A stretch of 64,000 nt of DNA from JAISFI01 sp031553775 (GTDB lineage: Bacteria > Bacteroidota > Bacteroidia > Bacteroidales > Azobacteroidaceae). Shown piece by piece: positions 16,371-26,500 of the stretch. Made by a program: the position numbers and the translations under genes. The first letter of the stretch is position 1. Each line of letters opens with the position of its first letter. The notes under the pieces were generated by a model that saw only the letters and a program-made list of their open reading frames with translations, ran no database searches and was not told where the DNA came from. Location of the stretch: NCBI GenBank assembly GCA_031553775.1, contig JAVBLA010000005.1, positions 1 to 64,000 of the forward strand, read 5' to 3'.

Positions 16371-19300
16371 TTACCTGATTATAAGTTTCCCATTTTCTTT
16401 TTTGTTGTCATTGATTAATTCCACTAAATAAATACCTGCGGACATATTAGTCGTAGATATTTTTGCCCCTGCCAATACTTCTTGTTGATAGAGTAATGAA
16501 CCTTGCAAAGAGTAAATCCTGAGTAATCCGTTTTTTGAAATGATCAAGTCATTACCTTGCTGCACCGGATTCGGATAAAATATACCACGCACATCCAGTT
16601 GATTCATAGAAAGACCGGTATCTGAACCTTTTTCTTTATACACTTCAAATTCATAAATCGGGCATACCTGTGCAAGAAGGTTGCTTTTAGGGATTTCAAC
16701 CTTTACATAACGTCCTGAAACAGATGCTGCTAACGAGAAGGTTTTATTTGTACTGTTAAGTTCTTGATTTACGACTTTAGTCCAGTTTCCAACGCCATCA
16801 ATTCCAGGCTTCTCTGTGGCTATATAAACATTATATCCGGTTATTTGATTAGAATCGTATACTTTGAATTCTTTGATTTTGAATTCTTTTTCCAGGTCTA
16901 CAATGGCATAATTAAGATCCGGCCCGTCTTTCTTTACTTCCCATTTATATTCGGTAGAAGATTTCGTATCTCCATCGAATATATTTCTCGGATTATTGAA
17001 ATAAGGAGAAAATGCTGAACTCTGGAAAAAGCTGCCGCCTACACTAACCAGGTCACCTCTATCCGTTTTTTCGGCCAGGATACCGAACATATCAAAACCA
17101 TAAAGGCGCAATGCCGCATGCTCTTCAGCTCCTCTTTTTGCCCTGAACTTAATATATTTTGCAGGAACAGGAGCAATTGTTATATCTTTGATACTGGCAC
17201 TTTGCACATTGGTCTGATAAACGATTTCCGTCCAATCCCCATCCGATGTGCCCGTAGTACTGGCATACACCCAATATTCCGGAACATTCGCATTTCCTTC
17301 TCTCGTTTTCGCATCTCTGAATACAAAGCGATTGACATTGTAAATATCAGCCAGTTCAAATACAACCCAGCCTATTTCATTTTGATTTTCGCACCATTTC
17401 AGATATTTATCAGGATCGGCAAGCAAATAAAAAGGGCCTTCGTCCATATTTACCTTACTGCTATATGAATGAATTCTAACTTTAGGTGATTCGATTTCGG
17501 GATATTGAACAAGTTCCGTAGCATACACTTCAAATTCGTAAATACTTGCATATTCCCCTTCTATGTTTGAACTTGAAATTTCAACCTTCATGTAACGACC
17601 TACCACAGGTGTAATTGTTTGTTCATGATTGGTTTTATTAATATTATCTACCGGAACGTTCACCCATGAGGAATTTCCGTTAAGATCCGGCATTTGAGTA
17701 CTTACATATACTTTATATCCATTGATGTTCCCTGAATCGTAAGTTTTTAATTTAGATACATTGTAAAGGCTTGCCAAATCGACAATCACATAGTGTGACT
17801 CAACAGCATCCTTTTTCAGTTCCCACTTATATTCAGAAGCAGTATTTATGCCATCAAAAATGTGACGTGCGTTATTATAAAACGGGGTTGTTGAAGTGCT
17901 GCTCAAAAAACGGCTTCCAACACTAACCAAAGCTCCTCTATCGGTTTTTTGCGACAAATTCCCATGTACATCAAAGCCATAAATTCTAATGGCATTTTCG
18001 GGGTTATTGTCGTTATTAACTCCTTTAGTGGCTACAAATTTTATGTAACGTGCTTTAACAGGAGCATCTAAATTCACCACTTTTGTATTTTCATTTTCCA
18101 CTCCGGTCTGGTGAACTGCCTCCTGCCAATCGCCGTTGGCTGTTCCTGTAGTACTTACATATATCCAATATTCAGGCATATTGCCATTATAATCTTCTAC
18201 GGTTTTAGCGTCTCTTATAAGAAAGCGATCGACTTCATATTCGTCGGTCAATTCGAATATCACCCAGGGATTTACCGTTACATTGTCACACCATTTTAAT
18301 ACTTCGGTAGAAGGAGCTAACAGGTTATATACACCCTCTCCTGCACTTACCTGGCTGCTGTATGAATGAACCCGGATTTTAGGCGATTCGATTTCAGGAG
18401 AAATTTTTTCTTCTTTTACTGGTGAAGAAGGGGGTAACTCGCCATTATGCGCCCAATTTGAAGGAGTACTGCCCATTACAAATTCCAAGGTACCGCCCCT
18501 GACAATTTCTTCGTGTTTTAACCAGCACCTGTCGAGTGACTCTCCGTTCAATTTTGCCGACTGAACATAGATATTCGTGCTATTGGTTTCCGGAGCCAGT
18601 ATCTCGAATTTATTGCCATTCTCAAGATTGATTGTTGCTTTAGTGAAAACGGGGCTTGAGATCAGATAGACATCCTGCCCGGCATTGGGATAGAAACCCA
18701 TTGCATGAAAAATGAACCATGCCGACATAGATCCCGAATCGTCATTTCCGGGGAGACCCGCTTTCGATGCATTATATTTTGTACCGACTACTTTACGTGC
18801 GATAGCAGCTGTTTTATCCGGACGATTTACATAGTTATACAAGGTTGGCACTAAGAATCCTGGTTCATTTGACACCTGGAATAAGCCGATATGGTTACTT
18901 TGATCAAACTTATCCGGATAAGTAAAATAAGTGTCCAACCGATTCAGAAATGTTTCCTTACCGCCACAACGGTTAATCAGTCCGTTTACATCATGAGGCA
19001 CATAGAACGACATTTCCCAGGGATATGATTCATAGACGACCCCCGTCCAGTCTTCTCCCCTGAATACATCGTAGCCATTTTGGCTCACCCATTCGCCATC
19101 GATGTTTCTAGGCCATAAAAAGCCGTTGAATCCTAAGCTTTGTATATTTTCATTCCAGAGGTTTTTCCAATTGTCGGATCTTTGGAGATATTTTTCATAA
19201 ATATCGACCTTTTCCAATCCTTTGGCTACTGTAGCGATGGCATAGTCGCAATTCGCATATTCAAAAGTTCTTGTTCCGGAACGTTCGTGAGCTGTTGAAA

Positions 19301-21011
19301 CATATCCTTTCGTATTGTATTCCAAAGCTCCGCCACGTCCTTCTTTTCTTGCATTTTCCGGCTCAACTTCCGCATTTTTCATCATGGCAGCCAATCCCTT
19401 TTCAAAATTGATTCCCGGCAGGTTCTTAACCATAGCATCAGCTACCAATATATCACAATTGGAGCCTCCCTGTACCTGTCCGTTATAGTTACCGCTACGG
19501 GCATCGGGCATATATCCTTCATGTTCATAAATATCGATCAATGACCGCACCATATCGGCCTGTCTTGTAGGAGTGAGCAATGCAAACAAGGGATGGGTAG
19601 CCCTGAAAGTATCCCAGATTGCATAATAATCGTCATAATAAGGCTCATTTGATTTCCATAACGGGTTCTCACCTGTACGATCTACAGGCTGGAGATAAGC
19701 ATGATGAAGCGCCGAATAAAAAATCGTTTTATAAGATTCGGCTCCTTCAACATCTACCAGATCAAGTACCTCTTCCCATTTATTAACTCCCGCCATGCGC
19801 ACTTCGTCAAAATCCCAGGATGAAAGTTCTGCAAAATTTTGTTTGGCCTGTTCCGTACTGATGAATGAGATACCTACTTTGACTTTGATTTTTTGGTCAC
19901 TGGAAGTGTTAAACTTCAGGCAGGCACCGGTTTTAGTAGTTCCGGTTTCATAGATTTCTGTTCCTGACAAGATAGAAGTACCTTTCCAGACTGAAATTTC
20001 TTCTGCCGGAGTATCTGTTTTAGCATAAAAGTAAACCGTATAGGGAGCTCCGAAATTCCAACCACCTTTTATGGTAGAGTAGCCTTCCACTTCCGTGTTT
20101 GAAATCACTTTTACTCCAGATGCAACCAATTCCTGAGACTCACTGAAATTTACTTTTAGACAGCTACCTGCATCTATAATTATTTTTGCAGTAGTAGACT
20201 GCGGGTAAGTATATTCATGAAATCCTACTTTTGCTGAAGCTGTAAGTCTGACATTGACATTGTATTTGTCCAGTTTTACAGCATACTGCCCCAATGCAAA
20301 TTTTTCGTTAGATCGTTTAGAAGAATAATCCGATAAGTTAAGATCTCCGGTAACAGGTTGAAATAAAATGTTTCCGTATTTCGGGCCACCACCGGTACCG
20401 CTAACATGTACATGACTGAATCCATGTATATTACCTCCGCCATTCCAGCCGGAATTTTCATTTTTATCTCCGCAATCAGCCCCTAATTTTACCATACCGA
20501 ATGGCACACAAACTCCCGGAAAAACATTTCCATAGCCTTCGGCGCCGAGTTCGGGCATTACATATTCCCACCTCTGTTTGCTGATATCTTCAATTTTGGT
20601 ACAGGTCATTTTCAACGTATTCAGATCGATATCAATCTTGTACTTTGCAGTTTTACCCACCTGGAAGGCATTGTCAAATCCATCATTTCCATTCGGGCGT
20701 TTGTATAAGTCATATTCGACACCAGAACTTACCATTAAATGTCCCTGTACGTTTACCCTGCAGGTAAAACAAGGATCCCATTGATCAGAAATCAGGAATT
20801 TGAATCTTGCCTGGTCGATACTGTTATCGTTCAACTGGCCTTCCCATGTAAACACATTGTCGCTGACCCTTGTCATTGCAAGAGCACCTGAAGGATTCCA
20901 TCCTGCTTCGCAGGCATTTCCAACAACATATAAGTTCTGATAAATCTCAGCTGATACTGTTGCATGAAAAACAATCAGTAAACCGATAAGTAAAGGGGTA
21001 ACTTTTTTCAC
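16371..21011 (-). CDS. Secreted GH92 alpha-mannosidase with discoidin modules and T9SS tail
   Basis: A 1546-aa multidomain exoenzyme. Signal peptide 1-21; residues about 25-140 resemble SusE/SusF-type starch-protein modules (GNACEAGWNPSGALAMTR). The GH92 catalytic part covers about 147-855: GYGNVFPGVCVPFGMVKLG, GFSHVHVSGTGGG, IWDTFRATHPLFALLTP, NEPGFLVP and GLPGNDDSGSMSAWF, with the conserved acidic residues. GH92 enzymes are Ca2+-dependent inverting exo-alpha-mannosidases acting on host or fungal N-glycans. Residues about 873-1170 and 1171-1460 are duplicated units, each with two F5/8C (discoidin)-like domains. The end (YPNPVQQGNDLIISKNGLL, from about 1478) is a type A T9SS sorting domain, so the enzyme is probably surface-attached. 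It is a single gene, convergent with the two-component genes. Confidence 0.93.
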   Translation of the reverse strand: MKKVTPLLIGLLIVFHATVSAEIYQNLYVVGNACEAGWNPSGALAMTRVSDNVFTWEGQLNDNSIDQARFKFLISDQWDPCFTCRVNVQGHLMVSSGVEYDLYKRPNGNDGFDNAFQVGKTAKYKIDIDLNTLKMTCTKIEDISKQRWEYVMPELGAEGYGNVFPGVCVPFGMVKLGADCGDKNENSGWNGGGNIHGFSHVHVSGTGGGPKYGNILFQPVTGDLNLSDYSSKRSNEKFALGQYAVKLDKYNVNVRLTASAKVGFHEYTYPQSTTAKIIIDAGSCLKVNFSESQELVASGVKVISNTEVEGYSTIKGGWNFGAPYTVYFYAKTDTPAEEISVWKGTSILSGTEIYETGTTKTGACLKFNTSSDQKIKVKVGISFISTEQAKQNFAELSSWDFDEVRMAGVNKWEEVLDLVDVEGAESYKTIFYSALHHAYLQPVDRTGENPLWKSNEPYYDDYYAIWDTFRATHPLFALLTPTRQADMVRSLIDIYEHEGYMPDARSGNYNGQVQGGSNCDILVADAMVKNLPGINFEKGLAAMMKNAEVEPENARKEGRGGALEYNTKGYVSTAHERSGTRTFEYANCDYAIATVAKGLEKVDIYEKYLQRSDNWKNLWNENIQSLGFNGFLWPRNIDGEWVSQNGYDVFRGEDWTGVVYESYPWEMSFYVPHDVNGLINRCGGKETFLNRLDTYFTYPDKFDQSNHIGLFQVSNEPGFLVPTLYNYVNRPDKTAAIARKVVGTKYNASKAGLPGNDDSGSMSAWFIFHAMGFYPNAGQDVYLISSPVFTKATINLENGNKFEILAPETNSTNIYVQSAKLNGESLDRCWLKHEEIVRGGTLEFVMGSTPSNWAHNGELPPSSPVKEEKISPEIESPKIRVHSYSSQVSAGEGVYNLLAPSTEVLKWCDNVTVNPWVIFELTDEYEVDRFLIRDAKTVEDYNGNMPEYWIYVSTTGTANGDWQEAVHQTGVENENTKVVNLDAPVKARYIKFVATKGVNNDNNPENAIRIYGFDVHGNLSQKTDRGALVSVGSRFLSSTSTTPFYNNARHIFDGINTASEYKWELKKDAVESHYVIVDLASLYNVSKLKTYDSGNINGYKVYVSTQMPDLNGNSSWVNVPVDNINKTNHEQTITPVVGRYMKVEISSSNIEGEYASIYEFEVYATELVQYPEIESPKVRIHSYSSKVNMDEGPFYLLADPDKYLKWCENQNEIGWVVFELADIYNVNRFVFRDAKTREGNANVPEYWVYASTTGTSDGDWTEIVYQTNVQSASIKDITIAPVPAKYIKFRAKRGAEEHAALRLYGFDMFGILAEKTDRGDLVSVGGSFFQSSAFSPYFNNPRNIFDGDTKSSTEYKWEVKKDGPDLNYAIVDLEKEFKIKEFKVYDSNQITGYNVYIATEKPGIDGVGNWTKVVNQELNSTNKTFSLAASVSGRYVKVEIPKSNLLAQVCPIYEFEVYKEKGSDTGLSMNQLDVRGIFYPNPVQQGNDLIISKNGLLRIYSLQGSLLYQQEVLAGAKISTTNMSAGIYLVELINDNKKENGKLIIR
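16634..18395 (-). repeat. Internal duplication of a two-discoidin unit in GH92 gene
   Basis: Two units of about 290-298 codons (18395-17500 and 17499-16634) share the same order of landmarks: EIESPKIRVHSYSS / EIESPKVRIHSYSS, PEYWIYVSTTGT / PEYWVYASTTGT, KTDRGALVSVG / KTDRGDLVSVG, and IYEFEVYA / IYEFEVYK. They arose by tandem duplication. Confidence 0.9.
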
Positions 21012-21543
21012 TAATAAATATATTTAAAATTAAACAATTGTCAATTTTTATTCAGTAAATTGATAGATTGTTCTATTTGTTTCGATTGAACAGAGTATAA
21101 AACACTCACAATTTCAAATTACTGAAAATAGCCTTCAATTAATGTCGAATTTCAGTCAATCATTAAATAACAACTCTCCACCAGGAAAGAAACCTGATAA
21201 AGTTTGAAATAATTATAATTTACAGGAAAGGATGTTTTTCTTGTTCCTGATTTATAAGGCTTTATATATGTGACACAAAAAACAGAGTTAACCCTTACGC
21301 TAACCCTAAAAAATACAAATATTAATAGCGAAAAAAGGAAATATGTCAAAAGTTGGTCTTGATCGTCATTGAGAGAAGTAACGACGAAGCAATCTCCTCA
21401 TAATCGCAGGAGATTGCTTCGCTATCGCTCGCAATGACGGACTTTTTCATTTTTTTAATACCGGCGTCTTTATTTTTTTGTTTTGGTTCGATTAAACAAT
21501 CATTTTTATCCGGAATTTGAAACTGCTTGAAACAGTTTCTCAA
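21012..21543. other. Intergenic region without a supported gene
   Basis: 532 bp between the GH92 and tonB genes. It holds A/T-rich upstream DNA of the GH92 gene, a REP-like palindrome (21364-21439) and a weak 7-bp hairpin (GAAACTG/CAGTTTC, 21519-21539) just after tonB. I found no exact TAnnTTTG element for GH92. Short minus-strand frames here are A/T-rich and show no coding features. Confidence 0.7.
21364..21439. repeat. REP-like palindromic repeat
   Basis: The inner arms GAAGCAATCTCCT (21386-21398) and AGGAGATTGCTTC (21408-21420) pair perfectly. The outer CGTCATT and GCAATGACG also pair, with degenerate DNA between. It is the same family as 63174-63246 and lies in the 3' region of tonB. Confidence 0.8.
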
Positions 21544-22374
21544 TTATTTTTCAATTTTAAATCTGACGGGAAGAGAGAAATAAACGGGAACCGCTTTACC
21601 ATTCTGGCGACCCGGAATCCATTTAGGCATCGACTTTACTACTCTCACAGCTTCTTTGTCGCAGGTAGAAGATATGGAACGTTGTATTTCTATATTCGAG
21701 ATGTTTCCATCCGTACCGACTACAAATCGCAGAACTACTCGCCCTTCCCGGCCCTGTTCCAGATCCACCACCGGATATTTCAGGTTTTCCGACAAGTACT
21801 TCATTAATTCTTTATCTCCTCCGGGAAAAGAAGGCATTATTTCTGCCACTTCAATCGGTTTACTGACTGCTTCTTTAACTGCAGTCACTGTCTCAACCTG
21901 GTCTTTTACATCTTTCGGATTAACGGCAGAAGGATCATTTTCATCTCCTGCAAGATCTTTAGAAAAGATAACTGCTTTGGATTTGTTCAGTTCATCCTGA
22001 GTTTTCATCTCGTCATCTATAGTAGCCGTTTTATCTATGACCGGGGCTGTATACTTGATAGCCGGCAAAACCTTAGGAGGGGGAGTTGTTTCCTGCGGCA
22101 CAATTATTTCTTCCGGTTTGGGCTCCGTTAAATTGATCCGGTCCAGTACAACTTCTCTGTTCATAGTATCCTTATCACCGACAGCTTCTTTAATAGTGGC
22201 AGAGAGCTTTATCCCTGTGATAAGAGTAACAATAAGCATGCTTACAATAAACATTGCTTTCAAATGCCTGTCGGAAGATTTTTGGCGAAGCGCATAAGCT
22301 CCGTAATTTTTGTTCTTCCCTTCAAAAACCAAATCGCACCAGGCTTGCGAGGTTAAATTAACATCTCGTGTCAT
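21544..22374 (-). CDS. TonB-family energy transducer
   Basis: A 276-aa protein with a cytoplasmic N-terminus (about 1-38, including NKNYGAYALRQ, common in Bacteroidetes TonB proteins), one membrane anchor (about 41-60), a periplasmic Pro/Glu/Lys-rich linker (about 85-190) and a C-terminal TonB domain (about 195-276: YPVVDLEQGREGRVVLRFVV, then MPKWIPGRQNGKAV). It couples inner-membrane proton motive force to TonB-dependent outer-membrane receptors such as the SusC-like protein at 47213-50404. No exbB/exbD lies nearby, so it would use complexes encoded elsewhere. Confidence 0.92.
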   Translation of the reverse strand: MTRDVNLTSQAWCDLVFEGKNKNYGAYALRQKSSDRHLKAMFIVSMLIVTLITGIKLSATIKEAVGDKDTMNREVVLDRINLTEPKPEEIIVPQETTPPPKVLPAIKYTAPVIDKTATIDDEMKTQDELNKSKAVIFSKDLAGDENDPSAVNPKDVKDQVETVTAVKEAVSKPIEVAEIMPSFPGGDKELMKYLSENLKYPVVDLEQGREGRVVLRFVVGTDGNISNIEIQRSISSTCDKEAVRVVKSMPKWIPGRQNGKAVPVYFSLPVRFKIEK

Positions 22375-22513
22375 GTCGGTAAAATTTAAAGTGTGAATAC
22401 TAAAGTTACATTCACTTTGTTTTCATACTGCAAATAACGACATGATTTACAGGAAACTATGCTTCTGGGATGCTATTTAGTGTTATTTAGTGTTACCAGG
22501 TCTGGCAAGCAAT

Positions 22514-23458
22514 TTACAGCGGATAATCTTCGAATGCATACAGGACTGTAGATAGATAGCGTTCTCCTGTATCCGGAAGTATCACGACAATGTTTTTCCC
22601 TGCATTTTCGGGAATGGCTGCCAATTGGGCCGCAGCGAATACTGCCGCACCCGAAGAAATACCCACCAACAGGCCTTCTTCTTTAGCCAGGGACCGGCCG
22701 GTACGGATCGCATCGTCGTTAGAAACCCGGATAACCCGGTCTACAACTTCTGCATGATATGTTGCCGGAACAAAACCGGCGCCGATTCCCTGTATTTTAT
22801 GAGGCCCCGGAGTTCCACCCGACAATACGGGAGATTCGGCAGGTTCTACAGCAACGATCTCTACGGCAGGGTTGTATTTTTTCAGGACTTCCCCTACTCC
22901 ACTGATTGTACCTCCCGTTCCTACTCCTGAAACAAAAATATCGACTTTCCCGTCGGTATCCCTCCAGATTTCTTCTGCAGTAGTTTTTTTATGGATTTCC
23001 GGGTTAGCAGGATTTTCAAACTGCTGGAGAATTACTGCCTGGGGATTTGCGGCTTTCAATTCGTTTGCTTTTTCAATCGCACCTTTCATTCCTGCAGGGC
23101 CTGGAGTCAGAACGATGTTTGCGCCCAATGCTTTCAGCAGATTCCGGCGCTCCATACTCATGGTTTCCGGCATGGTCAGGGTGAGTTTGTATCCTTTAGC
23201 TGCCGAAACAAAAGCCAGCCCGACTCCGGTATTTCCGCTGGTGGGTTCGATCAGTTCGTTCCCGGGTTTTAAAAGACCTTCTGCTTCGGCAGCTTCTATC
23301 ATGGCCAGGGCAATCCGGTCTTTGACACTGGATGCAGGGTTGAAATACTCTAATTTTCCTATGATGTGGGCTTTGAAGTCCCTGTTTTTATTGTAGTTGG
23401 AAAGTTCCATTAAAGGGGTGTTTCCGATCAGGTCTGTTAGTTTTTTTGCGATTTTCAT
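22514..23458 (-). CDS. cysK: Cysteine synthase A (O-acetylserine sulfhydrylase)
   Basis: A 314-aa PLP enzyme of normal length that makes cysteine from O-acetylserine and sulfide. Lys46 in NPASSVKDRIA is the PLP Schiff-base residue, PTSGNTGVGLAF is the substrate loop, GVGTGGTISGVG binds the PLP phosphate, and GISSGAA follows. The gene is monocistronic with a TACCTTTG -7 element 43 nt upstream. Confusion with CysM is possible, but the length and GIGAGFVP motif favour CysK. Confidence 0.94.
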   Translation of the reverse strand: MKIAKKLTDLIGNTPLMELSNYNKNRDFKAHIIGKLEYFNPASSVKDRIALAMIEAAEAEGLLKPGNELIEPTSGNTGVGLAFVSAAKGYKLTLTMPETMSMERRNLLKALGANIVLTPGPAGMKGAIEKANELKAANPQAVILQQFENPANPEIHKKTTAEEIWRDTDGKVDIFVSGVGTGGTISGVGEVLKKYNPAVEIVAVEPAESPVLSGGTPGPHKIQGIGAGFVPATYHAEVVDRVIRVSNDDAIRTGRSLAKEEGLLVGISSGAAVFAAAQLAAIPENAGKNIVVILPDTGERYLSTVLYAFEDYPL

Positions 23459-23500
23459 ACCTTATTATAATTGAAAATTTGGTTGCCTGTTTTTTTGATG

Positions 23501-23508
23501 CAAAGGTA
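23501..23508 (-). promoter_or_regulatory. Putative cysK -7 element
   Basis: TACCTTTG on the minus strand, predicted leader about 36 nt. The -33 region is not recognisable. Confidence 0.5.
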
Positions 23509-23569
23509 TTGTTTTTCTTTTGCATGTTATTAAGCAGGGATGATTTAATATATATAAACAGCGATTTTC

Positions 23570-26500
23570 TTAAAATGTTTTACAGACGGTTTGTGTTTTT
23601 TGTGTTTGCACCCGTATTAGCAAGAGATTTCCGGAGGCATGCAGTTCCAGTGTTTCTGAAGATGTATCTAAACCGTTCTTTCTGTAAAGTACTTTTCCCT
23701 GCATATCGGAAACTTCTACTGAACGGATGGGGTCTCCGATGTTACTTTTTATGGTAATTTTTCCCTGAGCGGCATATACATATACACCGGAAGATGATGT
23801 TTTTTCTTCCAATCCCGTATTTACTTTCACGATCCGGAGAAAGAATCTTCCCTGAATATTTCCGGTCTGATTATCAAATGTAAATACAGGGCTTTGGCGC
23901 AAATCGCTGGATTTACCCGCCAGTCTGTCTTCCAGAAAAATATTGAATTCATCTCCGAAAGTGTCCATATCCGATAGTAAAATACTCAAAGGTCCTTTAG
24001 TTGCAGTACGGATACCTAATTCGACCGGAGTTTCAGTATTTCTCAAAGTATGTACAGATGCTGCCTTCCCGTCGATCAAAGCATATAAAACAGCTGGGTA
24101 AGTCTCCGATTCCGAGAAGAGTGTCCACATATCTCTTCCCTGATCATATATGTTATTTACCGGCGGATCGTAATTTATTCTGACATAACTTTGGTCATTT
24201 CCATTTCGAATTACTTTCATTTTCAGTTGTTTTCGGTTTATTTCTGAAGAACGCAACTGACTCCCGGATGCAGTGACCGACATTGACAAATTAAAATTGA
24301 CCGTAAACGGACCGGGTGCTTTTGAGATAAAAAACGACTGCATGGGAGGAATTGGATCCGCATCCACAAAATCATTTGCATCGAAAGAAGTACCCGACCA
24401 GATATAATATCCGGGGAGACCTCCATTGGCTGCAGAAAAAGCAGTAAAATTCAGGTGCGACATGAACGGGTTGCCTATCAATGCTTTGGTATCCTGAGGA
24501 TTATTCTGCACTACGTCGATAGAAAAATTTCCATTTTCATCCGGTTGTGTTTCTTCATAGATGAAGCGGTCTCTTTTACTTCTTCCACTGGCCTGTATTT
24601 TTGCCGTATCGGCAATGGTTCCATTGTACCGGTACATGTAATACCTGATGCTGTCTTTCGGGAAATCGTAGTATTGAAAATTTTCCGGATATGGATTATA
24701 GTCGTCGTCAGCTTCACCGTCGTACACCCAAACAGCATAACCCATGCCCGGTGTGAGTTTTTCGAACAAAGAATTAAATGCTCCTGAAAAGCCCACCAAC
24801 TGCTCATCGGTAGGAATCGTACCCGTTTGCGGATTCAGGAGGTTATATTTCATCATATAAGTAATCGGATCCTTGCGTTTCAGGCTGTTTCGTTCGAAGT
24901 AATCTCCCGAATACATATCGCTCAGCGGGGCGGAAAGGGTATACCAGCGGTTGGTTCCCACAGCCAGTTCCACTTTGGCTTCCCGGTAAGTAAGATAATC
25001 GGTCCGAGCCAGTTCGGCACCCATACCGAATTTAATGCTGTGACAAACTGCCTGGTCGGATTCCTGTAACTCCGGATAATTAGTCAGTCCGCCAGGAAAG
25101 ACTATATCCGTACAAAAGTCAGGAACTTGTCCGAGACTCCAGTTATCCGGATCACTCCAGGATTTCTTGTCCGAAGCAGATTCTGCTATCCATGTAGAAG
25201 TTATAAACAGAGGAGTGAGTCCGTCATAAGCACCTACACAGGGAGGCGTATTCCGTATAACCCCACGCTGGTCTTTTTGTCCGGACAAAAGCGGGTCTCC
25301 GGAGTTGTATGCCGGGTTCTGGCAGGGATCCAGCAAAGCATGCGTGAAACCCCAGCCTCCGTTATTTGCCAAAGGAGCCAGCGTAACCGGTACATCCAGT
25401 AGCATCGTATCACTTTCCGAAGTTATATATTTTGTGTTTCCTATGATTGAAAACCGGCGTTCCGGAAATGTTACAGGATTAGAGCCACTATGCAGAGAAA
25501 AATCCCCTCCGGTATTATTCACCATTAAACTGTTATCGAACGAAATGCGCATTTGTGTTTTATTATTCAACAATACTCCTCCATTTTTATTATCTGCTAC
25601 GGTAGAACCTTCAAAACGCACCCGGATCTCATCTCCAAAGCTACTGTTATCTACATAAAATCCGGCCGTGGCATTTCCTGAGATTGTAGAATTACGGATC
25701 AGCATATCTCCTCCCCAGGAGATGATTCCTGTACTACTAAGATTATTGTTAACTGTAGAATTTTCCAAAAGGAAATTTCCCCAAGCAAAAATCCCGGCAC
25801 CACCATCACCCCGGAGAGCCGTATTGTTTTGTACAACTACTTCCCTCAGAATGGTAGCCGTGTTGGAATTAATATAAAGTCCGCCACCGAAATTAGCGTA
25901 ATTTTCTTCCACTACCAGATGAGACAACTCCACCTGGCTACCGGCACCACCTCTATCGAAGACACCACCGCCGTTTTCTCTGGAATCGCTGGTACCGTTA
26001 GCATATCCGCCGGAAATATAAAAGCCATCGATCAATGCACTTTTGTTCTGGTCAATACTTACCACATGGTAGCTATTGTCGGTAACGATTGCCGGATTTT
26101 GTATTTCACCGCTCAGGCGAGTTACATAGAGTTTCGGGTTACGGGGACTTGCTATTGAATCGGCCGGATCATTACCTGTAGATGTATCTTTATATCCACC
26201 TCTGAATTCTATATTTTTTTTGATCTGGAAAGAATAATCCCGCATATCAGATAAGGTATCACAGTCCTCTACATAGGGAACATAAGTTCCTTCCGCAACA
26301 TAAATTTTGGTGCCATCCACCGCCTTCTCCCGTAAATACCAGGCCAAAAATTTCCCATCAAAAGCATCATCCCAGGAGGATCCGGTTCCATTCCCCGACA
26401 CAGGATTCGTCTTTACGAACAAGCGGTCTGTTACCGGTACCGGTCCGTCGGTTGCACAGCCAACCGTTTGCGCCTGAATACGGAAAAACCCAAGGAAACA

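Noticed and set aside
21152..21349. Short minus-strand frame upstream of the GH92 gene
   Set aside because: A/T-rich, no recognised signal or neighbour context; better read as non-coding upstream DNA.
21519..21539. Terminator after the tonB gene
   Set aside because: The 7-bp hairpin GAAACTG/CAGTTTC lacks a T-run on the minus strand.
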